Of a stretch of 64,000 bases of DNA, positions 23,591-33,168 are shown piece by piece; position 1 is the first letter of the stretch, and every line of letters starts with the position of its first letter. The stretch is from Mytilus trossulus (Eukaryota > Mollusca > Bivalvia > Mytilida > Mytilidae), in assembly GCF_036588685.1 (NCBI RefSeq), contig NW_026963295.1, forward strand, positions 2,170,001-2,234,000. The letters are read 5' to 3'. Below the pieces are notes generated by a model. That model saw only the letters and a program-made list of their open reading frames with translations, did not search any database and had not been told where the DNA came from. A program made the translations under genes and the position numbers.

Positions 23591-23904
23591 TCACCTTTAA
23601 AAAACGGTTCCTAAGAGAAACGGTTCTACTTGATCAACTTCATTGTTTTTATTTTAGTAATACTTATGTGTTTGAGGAATGATTGGTCAAAACAAAAGAA
23701 AAAGGAAAATTGAGTGTTAGAATATAAAAAATAAACAATAAAGAGCCAAATTTTTTTATTTTTTTAATTGGCTTGAAGACATCCTGGTGCTTTTAGACAT
23801 GATTGTACGGTAAAGAGTCAATCGGATCAAAAACATTTACTTCACTTGTACTGTTAACAGCTGAAAAGCACACTGAATTGGTTAGTTGATTAATTAGTGT
23901 TCGA

Positions 23905-24474
23905 TTGACCGATTACTTAACTTCCATGGTTAATGTTTTATATTCAATAGTACATGACAGTTATTATATACAGATACATAAGGACGTCATCGTCGTTTTT
24001 ATTATATTCATCGTTATAATCATCTTCATAATTATTATCATTAGTATAATCATTAACATCATCACCATTATTATAATCCTCATCACCATTATTAATAACA
24101 TCATCATCATCATCATCATCATTATCATCATCATCATTACTGCAAATTCAGAAATAGTGCATGCATTTATTATTGCGATTTTATTATTTTAGATCAAAAC
24201 GCGATTATTATTTTTTTTTTTTTTTAATTATTGCAATTACAACCTTGTCACACTATTCGCAAACATAAAAACATCGCAATAATTTCTGAATTTACAGTAT
24301 TATCTTCATAACCATTATTATCATCATAATCATCATAATTATCATCATCATCAATATTATAATTATCATCATCATCATCATCATTATTATCATTATCATC
24401 AATATTATAATTTTCATCATCATTATTATCCTTATCATTATAATTATAATCATGATCATCGATACATATAGCAT
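23905..24474. repeat. ATC/ATT microsatellite interrupted by a small TIR element
   Basis: Two imperfect (ATC/ATT)n tracts (about 23990-24137 and 24300-24455) flank a roughly 160-bp AT-rich element. They give the Ile/Met-rich chance ORFs on either strand. Confidence 0.85.
24138..24299. mobile_element. Small MITE-like element inside the microsatellite
   Basis: Ends are inverted: TACTGCAAATTCAGAAAT on the left and ATTTCTGAATTTACAGTA on the right (17 of 18 pair), each followed inward by TATTGCGAT-type sequence. About 162 bp, non-coding. Confidence 0.65.
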
Positions 24475-24594
24475 TGTTACATATGTTGTTGAATGAAGTA
24501 TTGAATTATTTTTGAAAACATATTTCTAATAGTATTGAAAAATTGACTTTAGTATTGCGTTCATTATCACTGAACTAGTATATATATTTGTTTA

Positions 24595-25135
24595 TGGACC
24601 AGCTGAAGGACGCCTTTGTGTGTGGGAATTTCTCGCTGCATTGAAGACACATTGGTGACCTTCGGCTGATGTCTGTTCTATGGTTGGATTGTTGTCTCTT
24701 TGACACATTCCCAACTTCTATTCTCAATTTTATTACCAGTTCATACCAGTTGCGGTGAGTGAGGTCGCTTTAAGTTAAATGAATGCAGGTGACTTGCCCT
24801 GGTATGAACTTGGCCCATATATGTAGTTGTCCCATGTTTTACGAATGGTACGGTTGAATGAAAACAAATGCTCTTTTGTGAAATACTTCTAAAGAGTCGG
24901 AAGAGTTTGTAAGGTCTCTTTAATTTAATTTATTGTTTTCATTTTTTTCAGCACTGTGTCGATAACTCTGCTTTTGGACAATTTGTCCTGAGGGGGATCA
25001 TCTCCTCAGTAATCAGTATTTCTGGTACTGATATGATTAGTACATCATACTTCCCTAAATTTGCTCTTTGTTCGGGTTGTTGTCGTTTTGACATATTTGC
25101 CATTTCCAATCTCAATTTTATTGTCCTTCGAATGA
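24595..25135. repeat. Mixed dispersed repeats
   Basis: 24595-24730 holds GCATTGAAGACACATTGGTG, CCTTCGGCTGATGTCTGTTC and GTTGTCTCTTTGACACATTC, a common bivalve repeat. A second shorter copy (GTTCGGGTTGTTGTCGTTTT) is at 25070-25130. Confidence 0.5.
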
Positions 25136-26279
25136 TTTGGCTTTTATTTATGTATTGTTTTTATAATTAAGCTCCCCAACTGATTATGTTTAATACATCC
25201 TTGGCTTTCAAATACTTGGCTATGAACGTTCCTGTGGACGGTAAAAAGCGCCTCGGTCGCATTTTTTTTAGTGTTGTTTCATATTTTTTTTAACAGATGA
25301 AATAAGTCATGTCATTTTTGTTTACAAAATCTGCTGAAACACGTGAAAATAATGTGTTCCTTAATATGTCTTCCCTTCCGTAACATCTGATATCTTCCTT
25401 GAATGTTCGATTTGTTTGTGTTGTTAAGTTTAAGATTTAAAGTTTATTTTGTTTTCTACTGAGTTTATGTTGACTCTTTTAAGCCTTCGATTGTTTTTCC
25501 GTATTTTGCCGCGGCGTTGTAAGTTTACCCTTGACTTTAGAGCTTGACGATTCTTTTTTTCAGTTGATGGTAATAAACAAAGTGATGATGCATCGTGATT
25601 TAAATGATTATGATGTAAGATTTCAATGAAAAAGAAATGGACTTGTTGTATTGGTTCGACATGGTCAGCATGCTAAACAAATACGACAAACAAAATAAAA
25701 ACACTATTTGTAATAGTATCTGAACTGTTCATCTAACAAATACCCGTTCGTTTTATAATTGAAAAGGTGTACTGGATCAGTCAATGTTCAAAATGATGTC
25801 AATATATTTCCAGTTTAGACCAGTTGTTCAATTTATAAGTATAAAATGATGTTATGTAAAAAGACAGTAGGTGACCCAAACCAGCTTGAACTTGTATTTT
25901 TTCAAGATTTGTCATTTTTAGGGTCATGTTTACAGCTTTTGTGCCATGTTGTACAGATTGAAAAAGGTATAATACTGTCATTTGTAAAATGTAATGTGCT
26001 TCGCTATGACGAAATTATGATACTAATGGTGGATCTTTGTTAGTCTCCTATCAATATGGTTTTCCTATTATGAATATAAAAATTATTTGAGAGGGTTAAA
26101 ATGAATTCCTTACTTTTTTAAAATCAAATATCTAATCATTTTTGTATTGGTGACGAAGCTATGTTGATCATATTAGTGTCTAGATATAGCTGGGTTTTGT
26201 TTGTAGTTGGGATATATTTAGGTATATCAATCATCATCAACAGCTTTACTAGTTTTTAATGGAAAATCAAATCTGTGAA

Positions 26280-26400
26280 AAATAAGAAGATGTGTAATGA
26301 TTGACAATAAGACAACTTTCAACCATAGAGTAAATGAAATAGAAATAAAAGAACTATACGTTACTGTACGCCCTTCAAAAACTAGCAGTCTACCAGGCGA
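26280..26400 (+). repeat. Dispersed repeat B fragment
   Basis: AAGAAGATGTGTAATGATTG, ACAATAAGACAACTTTCAAC and TACTGTACGCCCTTCAAAAA match the start of repeat B. Confidence 0.55.
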
Positions 26401-26550
26401 AACTATACAATACAGAAACACAGAAAAAAAAGGACAATATATAACAAATACCGAACTCCGGATATTTGTAAGATGAAGAGAATATTACAGGTATTGAGTT
26501 TTTTATACTCAAATAGGTGAAGTCCGTTATTAATGACAAAATCAAACGTT

Positions 26551-27242
26551 ATCAATAAAATCAACGGTACCAATTTTGTTGCACCAGATGCGCATTTCGA
26601 CAATACATGTCTCTTCAGTGATGCTCGTGACCAAAATATTTGAAATCCAAAGCATATATAAAAGATGAAGAGCTATAATCCAAAAGGTCAAAAAAGTAAA
26701 GCCAAATTCGTAAAAGGAATCAGAGCTTTGCATGAGGGAGATACATTCCTTAATTTATAATAATTCCTAATATTTTGTAACAGCAAATTTCAATAACACA
26801 TAAAATCCGTATTTTCATGCCAGTACCGAAGTACTGGCTACTGGGCTGGTGATACCCTCGGGGACTAATAGTTCACCAGCAGAGGCATCGACCCAGTGGT
26901 AGTAATAAAATCAACGGTACCAATTGTGTTGCACCAGATGCGCATTTCGACAATACATGTCTCTTCAGTGATGCTCGTGACCAAAATATTTGAAATCCAA
27001 AGCATATATAAAAGATGAAGAGCTACAATCCAAAAGGTTCAAAAAGTAAAGCCAAATTCGTAAAAGGAATCAGAGCTTTGCATGAGGGAGATACATTCCT
27101 TAATTTATAATAATTACTAATATTTTGTAACAGCAAATTTCAATAACACATAAAATCCGTATTTTCATGCCAGTACCGAAGTACTGGCTACTGGGCTGGT
27201 GATACCCTCGGGGACTAATAGTCCACCAGCAGAGGCATCGAC
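26551..27242. repeat. 350-bp tandem pair of diverged repeat C subfamily
   Basis: Two units, with TCAACGGTACC at 26561 and 26911, carry a changed left end and core (CACCAGATGCGCATTTCGAC) but keep the right end CTGGGCTGGTGATACCCTCG and GAGGCATCGACC. The joint between units (GACCCAGTGGT then the left end) is at the same place as in the 22.6-kb array. Confidence 0.9.
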
Positions 27243-27344
27243 CATCAATGGAAGAAGTAAAAATACAAACTGTCATATTCCTACATTGTGTAACTAAATA
27301 AAGGCATTTTTCGAAGAGTATGGCTGCTTATATAAGGTGTTATA

Positions 27345-27358
27345 GCTAACGTCAGCTA
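27345..27358. repeat. Target-site duplication of the RTE-like LINE, 3' side
   Basis: GCTAACGTCAGCTA occurs here and, identically, at 28845-28858, exactly bordering the LINE. A perfect 14-bp duplication proves insertion by target-primed reverse transcription and suggests the insertion is not very old. Confidence 0.8.
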
Positions 27359-28844
27359 CCTACTACCTACCTATCCTCTTCGCTCCTGGTGGAGCATAAG
27401 GTCGCCACAAGAATTCTCCATCCAGATCTGTCTTTAGCCTTTATTTCGGCTTCTCCCCAGATCATGTCAAGCTCTTTTAGTGCTGCCTCAATTGTTCGAC
27501 GCCAGGTGGGTTTGGGTCTTCCTCTTGGTCTCTTCCCCTGGGGTGTCCATCTAAGAGCTGTCCTGGTTATGTTGGATACAGGCATCCTGAGAACATGCCC
27601 CAGCCATCTGAAGCGCCTCTGTTGTATTTCTGTGAGGATACACATGGACTTGGTCGTTTCGAGGAGATGGTCATTTGAGATACGATTTTACAATTTCGCC
27701 TCAGACAATTGTGGTGGAAACTTGAGAGCGATCTCATATCTGTTTTTGTTACTCTCCAGCATTCACTTCCATACAGAAGAACAGATTTAACATTACTGTT
27801 ATATAGCCTGATCTTTGTTTTTCTGTTGTATTGGCTAGACTTCCAAATTGGTCGTAGTCTTTGAAATGCAGATCTTGCCTTGGCTAGCCTACTTTTAATA
27901 TCTTTTTTGGTGGAATCTTCTGTACTAACGACAGTTCCTAGATAGGTAAATTTATCTACTTTTTGGATGTCTGTTCCTTCAGCTTCTAGTCGTAAGTTTG
28001 ATGTTGTGTTGAGTCGCATTTCTTGAGTCTTTTTTGCATTTAATTCCAGTCCAATTTGGCTTGCAAAATGGCTGAGCCGATCTGTCTTTTCTTGCATATG
28101 ATCTTGTTTTGATGAAAGGAGTGCTATATCATAAGCAAAGTCAAGGTCCTCTAGAGTTGTAAACATCGACCATGTGATGCCTCTTTTCTTGTCACTGGTG
28201 GTCTTCCGCATCACCCAGTCAATGGCAACCAGGATTAAGATGGGTGAGATGATGCAGCCCTGCCGTACTCCAGATTGTACTTCAAACCAGTCAGTTTCCT
28301 TGTTGTTGAGTATCACAGCATATTCAAAGTTGGTATAAAAGCATTTTATCATTGTGACGATCTTTTGTGGTACTCCATATGATATAAGAATTGTCCAAAG
28401 AGTCTCTCTGTGTAAACTGTCGAAAGCCTTCTTGAAATCGATAAAGTTGATATATAGAGGTTTCTTCCATTCTATACACTGCTCAATGATGTTCTTAATC
28501 GCAAATATCTGTTAAATGCATCCTTTCCCTTTTCTAAACCCAGCTTGTTCCTGTCTCAACCTGTCATCCAGTATGGAGTCTATTCTGTTTAACGGTATTC
28601 TGCAAAACACTTTACTTGGGATTGAGAGTAATGTTATCCCTCTCCAGTTGTCACAGTTCCAAAGATCACCTTTCTTTGATAGTTTAATGATAAGACCTTT
28701 TGACCAGTCTTCAGGGATTTTGTTTTCTTCCCATATGTCTTTGAAAAGATCATGTAGTATGGCAGTTGCTGTATTGATGTCAGCTTTCAGTAGTTCTGCT
28801 TGAAGTCCATCTATGTCTGCTGCCTTTCCTGATTTCATGGATTG
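27359..28844 (-). mobile_element. RTE/BovB-like LINE, 5'-truncated and inactivated
   Basis: On the minus strand three pieces of one reverse transcriptase are seen. 28838-28512 has the fingers region (KSGKAADIDGLQAELLK, DNWRGITLLSIPSKVF, QAGFRKGKG). 28352-27567 has the palm (GVRQGCIISPILI and the catalytic block). 27645-27367 has the C-terminal RTE-style end (RRFRWLGHVLRM, GKRPRGRPKPTWRRTIE). An in-frame stop at 28514-28512 and a frameshift near 27.67 kb break the frame, and the catalytic FADD is FAYD. The 3' end carries GGATAGGTAGGTAGTAGG, a short-repeat tail usual for RTE elements. A perfect 14-bp direct repeat flanks it. Confidence 0.85.
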
Positions 28845-28858
28845 GCTAACGTCAGCTA
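28845..28858. repeat. Target-site duplication of the RTE-like LINE, 5' side
   Basis: Second copy of GCTAACGTCAGCTA. The host sequence resumes with GTGTTGGATATT and leads straight into the decayed ankyrin exon. Confidence 0.8.
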
Positions 28859-28861
28859 GTG

Positions 28862-28983
28862 TTGGATATTTGTAAAATCATACTGTATATTTGCAAAAAC
28901 ATAAAATATGGATAGAAGAATACGGTATTTGTATTAAAACTAGTTACACGAGAGGATTGTGTGAATGGAATCATACATTATAG
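28862..28983 (+). pseudogene. Decayed second copy of the ankyrin terminal exon
   Basis: The frame ending at 28983 reads KHKIWIEEYGICIKTSYTRG then LCEW. It aligns residue by residue with exon C (KDKKWMEEDGFDIRIIHTRG then LCRK), and the DNA matches as well (ATGGATAGAAGAATACGG; ACGAGAGGATT). The upstream part of the exon is interrupted by an in-frame stop and no clean acceptor remains. The tail stops 9 codons after the TRG motif instead of about 38. An RTE-like LINE has inserted immediately upstream. No matching exon B was found in this block, so it is most likely a pseudogene from duplication of the ankyrin locus. Confidence 0.6.
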
Positions 28984-29559
28984 TTATAACATTTTCCCGG
29001 CTTTTCGTGTATCCAAGGCAAGTCAGATGGTGAATGTAATATGTTATCACTGTATTTATATGTGTATGCCATGTACATGATTTTTTGAAATAAAATGTGT
29101 TTAAAGTATGAGAGTTGGTGTAAGGGTATATATTATTTTTTGTATTTATTTAATATGAACTATTTGCTATGTAACTTTTTGTATAGCTGTTGCCTCATGA
29201 AAACATATGCATGTGTGTGCATACCACGAATTATACAGTTTAAAAGATTCAACAGTACAACAGACGAATGTCGAAATCTGAATCACTGTCGATATATCAC
29301 TGCGTAGATAACCATCATCATGTTAAGGATGTTGATTTCACTGTAATATCGTAAAATGTGTATACTGTCAACTAAAAGTGTTTGGTGCAAGGATTCAGTT
29401 AACCCATAAAACATTAAACTGAACTAAGAAATAGGACTAGTATAAAACAATATCTTTTCTAAAAATACGTTATTTGATGATTGGGAACTTTCATACATAT
29501 TTTTTAACTCCGATTAGTTGTTCCGTTCAGTATGACACCGTTCTATATGCAAGAGTTCT
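28984..29559. other. Former 3' UTR-like and intergenic DNA
   Basis: AAATAAAATGTG near 29089 could be a leftover poly(A) signal of the decayed ankyrin copy. No gene otherwise. Confidence 0.3.
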
Positions 29560-29885
29560 TCATATTACAAATGTAATGCATGGAGAAGACAGTTTCAATG
29601 ACGGATATTATTCAATCATTTCTATTCGATATGATAAAAAAAACTAACTTGATCTTCAACCAGTCATTGCCGGATTTTGATAAAACCGCAGTCATTAACA
29701 TGATACAGATTTATAGTTACAGCGGACAATGAAACTCGACCTTCGCATACAATGTACACAAGTTATTATTTATTTGTCATCCTGTCCAGACAGGGTGACT
29801 ACTTATGTAATTCATCATAACGACAAGATGTTTTACTTCAGATGATGTCCGAGAATATTTTATACATTTATGAATGATTTAACGT
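29560..29885. other. Partner of the 22.0-kb block
   Basis: Besides the motifs at 22080-22310, the preceding CAGTTTCAATG ... ATTTGAAAT region (21960-22030) is also matched here (CAGTTTCAATGACGGATATT), which makes chance unlikely. Confidence 0.5.
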
Positions 29886-30388
29886 AGAAGGTCGTTCTAT
29901 TTGTTAAACATGTAACATGTCCTTATTCTGATGTCAGAACAGTTAGGATCAAATCTTATATCTCTTAACTTCTTGTCGGATCTTTTTTGTATATAATGCA
30001 TTAAGAATCAAATTAAATCATTTTCTGACAGAAGCGGCTATAAACTACACCGTTTTAAACAGTTCCAACCTAAAACAGGTGAGACCGTTCTAACCCCTTA
30101 AAGTTTTGAACAGTTGTAATCAGAGCACATTCTGGTAGTTCTATCCTTGATTTGATTGAGATTTTTACACTTTAACTTAGAACGAATGGTAGTCAATCTC
30201 GTTAACCAACCTCATTATTAGCTATGGTATTGTTGCCAGTCAGACATAACCACATCATAATCGAAACATAAGAACACAAGGTTGTAAGCAATTCAGTTGA
30301 AAAACTTTGTATTATTTCAATTTCAGTTCTTCTATAATTATATAGAAAATGGTTATTTATAGGCATATTTGCATGAGTTCAGTAAATA

Positions 30389-30870
30389 GTTATCAAAGGT
30401 ACCAGAATTGTAATTTAGTACGCCAAACGCGCGTTTCGTCTACATAAGACTCATCAATGACGCTCAAATCAAAATATTTATCAAGCCAAACAAGTAAAAA
30501 GTTGAAGTAACAGTTACACAAGTAATCAACTTTCTCATCAATTTGCAATGACATAACCTGTTTGTTAAATTAATATGGTGTTACTTGATTGCATCGAGAC
30601 AACTCTCCATTTAACAATTTGTAAAAGTAAACCATAATAGGTAAAAGAACGGCCTTCAAAACGAAGCCTTGGCTAACATCGAATAAGTTATAAAGGGCAC
30701 TAAAATACTAGTTTAAAAGCAATCAAATAGGGAAACTAAAGGTGTAATATGTATAAAAAAAACAAGAATCAGTTACATAAGTTATGAACCATATCAACAA
30801 ACGAACACCACTGAAAACTACGTTCCTGACTTAGGACATGTACAAACAACTGCAGCGGGTTTAAACGTTT
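30389..30870 (+). repeat. Repeat C 5' part, then repeat B
   Basis: 30389-30515: ATAGTTATCAAAGGTACCAG, CGCCAAACGCGCGTTTCGTC, ACTCATCAATGACGCTCA, truncated after GTTGAAG. 30585-30870: diverged repeat B (GAACGGCCTTCAAAACGAAG, ACGTTCCTGACTTAGGACAT). Confidence 0.6.
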
Positions 30871-31184
30871 AAATGGGTCTAGTAACAGATTGTCATTCAT
30901 ATTCTTAACGTGGGTAACTAACATTAGCTTAAATAGGGGTAAACATGTACAAATATACCAGGATGATTTATAAATTTGAGGTTATCGTAGTATAAGACAT
31001 TGTATATATTCACCAATCCGCTGCTTATGATGGGAAATCAACTGGTATAACTCATTAACATACTGTAACAGATTATAACACATATGACTAGTTGTAACTT
31101 TTTGTTCTTGAATGGACCTTGGTATATTATTCTCTAGTTTGTCCGCGCTTGCTGTTTTAGAGACATGTTAAAAGATAACAAATG

Positions 31185-31400
31185 TTTTGGAAAGTCCAAA
31201 CGTCCATCGCTGTCTTTAAACAATCCAATGTATAAATAAAGGCAACAGTAGTATACTGCTGTTCAATAGTCATACATCGGTTAAGGAAGATCAAATTCGG
31301 GTCAAATACCAAAACCGAAGGAAACACAACAAGTATAAGTGGAAAACAATGGAACAACAGAAACCTTGAACTGCAACAAAAACAGACACCAAAATGCATG
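31185..31400 (-). repeat. Repeat F, reversed
   Basis: AAGGCAACAGTAGTATACTG, CAATAGTCATACATCGG and AACAACAGAAACC match the reverse of the 60.35-kb copy. Confidence 0.55.
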
Positions 31401-32029
31401 ATACATTGTAGTAACGAAATATTGATTTTTTTGTTGTTGAAATTTTTAATTTATATCTATGTAGTTGTATTATTAAATTACTAGTAGTTTAAATAAGATA
31501 TAAATCTTTAACACAAATTTTATCAGCATTTTATTTTTATCTTGTCCGTTGCTTTTTATTTGAAATTTTGCTATTTTGCATTCCCTTGAATGAAGAGTTC
31601 AAGGAAAGACCATCTCATTATATAACAATAAACTAAAAGACAGACACGTTTATAACCAAGTTTTATTAGTCTAAGACATATGTTTTGTAAATTATATAAA
31701 CATATATACCATTTAATATTGTACAAAAAAACCATTAACATACTGAACTAGTTTCTTCAAATTTTTGACACTTTTGGTGGAATATATAATAACTATATTT
31801 GACACCTAAATAAATATAACAAGCTTTTTTTCAGGTAAAAATCATAAACGGCGGGATATATTTTGCAGTGTTTTGTAAAAAAAAGTTCGTTGAAAAAAGC
31901 AATAGTATTTTTGGATTGACTTTTTAAACGGTTTAGTTGAAAGAGGAAAGGGGGATTCATAACATACGGTATTCAACGGTAAGAGATGTCATCTTGCAGT
32001 CTATTTTCCAGATCCACATACTGTTACAA

Positions 32030-32470
32030 AAAAAGTAAATAACAAAAATACCGAACTCCGAGGATTTCAAAACGAAAAATCCGTATTCAAACTGAAAGTC
32101 AAAGGCTCAAACACACCAGGCGAATGTATATCAACTGTCATATTCCTCTCTTGGAACGGGCATTTTCTTATGTAGAAAATAGTAGATTAAACCTGGTTGT
32201 ATAGCTTGGTAAACCTCTTGCTTGTATGACAATCGAATACAGTTCAATTCTATTTACAACGATTTGTGAACAAAACAAACAAACATGATAGGTCAAAATG
32301 TCAAAAATTTTGCAGTAAACATTGTATTATAATAATAATCACAAGAATCACAAACAAATATGTACCAAATAACACAAAATGTCAAATAGACATAGCACAT
32401 TAGCAAAAATTTAAACGTACAGAACCACATCCTATGTAACAAATAAACACAAAAAGTCATACATTTTCAT
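32030..32470 (+). repeat. Dispersed repeat A, long copy
   Basis: CCGAACTCCGAGGATTTCAA, CACACCAGGCGAATGTATAT, CAACTGTCATATTCCTCTCT, GTAGATTAAACCTGGTTGTA and GTGAACAAAACAAACAAACA follow the order of the 35.7-kb copy. Downstream of the EF-hand gene 3' end. Confidence 0.65.
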
Positions 32471-32872
32471 TATTTTGAATAATAACAAATTTAAGCATTC
32501 CATTTATTTCTACTTATTTAAATTTAAGAGCACTGTTTTTTTTTCGAAAAATGAGGACGGATAAAGAACTTTACCGTTTTCTTAAACGATCGGAATCTTT
32601 ATTCCTCAAACTTCTTTTCTGAGCAATTATTTAATATTTTTTATGAAGAATAATGATTGATGTAGTATGATTTCAGAATATTTTATTATTTTCCGAATTT
32701 TTCGATCTTTTTTTAATGCTAAACAAAAACAGGAAACATATGCTGAAATGTAACATGACGCAAAACAATTTGGCTGTTAATTTTATTTTATTTCCTGTTC
32801 AATATAAAAGTAAAAGAATGAAAACATATATAATAACATATTTAATTCCCACTCTCATTCTCTCTCTTTCTC

Positions 32873-33168
32873 TCAATTTAGTTTTGTAGCTGTACGATAT
32901 TGTATTAAATCACTATTGTATTCCTGTATTAAGTCTTCATAGTTTATTGACTTATCTGTAAAGTCTTTTAGCAGATTGTTTATTTCGTCTTCAGAGAGCT
33001 GGTCGTCTGCTGTTGTGAGTACTTGCCGTAGATGATCTGTACTTACTTCCCCTATACCATTGATATCAAACAATTTGAATGCCTCAAGAACTGTCTGCGC
33101 AGAATCCATTTCATCAAATTTTATCGATAAAATCTTTACTAACTCATCAAAATTAATCCATTCATCTT
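32873..33168 (-). CDS. EF-hand gene, terminal exon 4 (EF-hands 2-4)
   Basis: The exon begins after TTTTGTAG and continues the split Glu into DEWINFDELVKIL, then SAQTVLEAFKLFDINGIGEV and the C-terminal lobe, ending TATKLN and TGA. It completes loop 2 and carries degenerate loops 3 and 4. TTTATT on the plus strand near 32782, AATAAA on the minus strand, is a plausible poly(A) signal about 90 bp downstream. Confidence 0.8.

Noticed and set aside
22703-23682. Three identical 80-89-codon ORFs in tandem that look like a small gene family
   Set aside because: They are the same frame of repeat C in each 355-bp unit; single copies elsewhere do not keep the frame.
23905-24474. Ile- and Met-rich ORFs on both strands
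   Set aside because: Plain translation of the ATC/ATT microsatellite.
27389-28803. Plus-strand ORFs of 133 and 95 codons
   Set aside because: Antisense shadows of the LINE reverse transcriptase.
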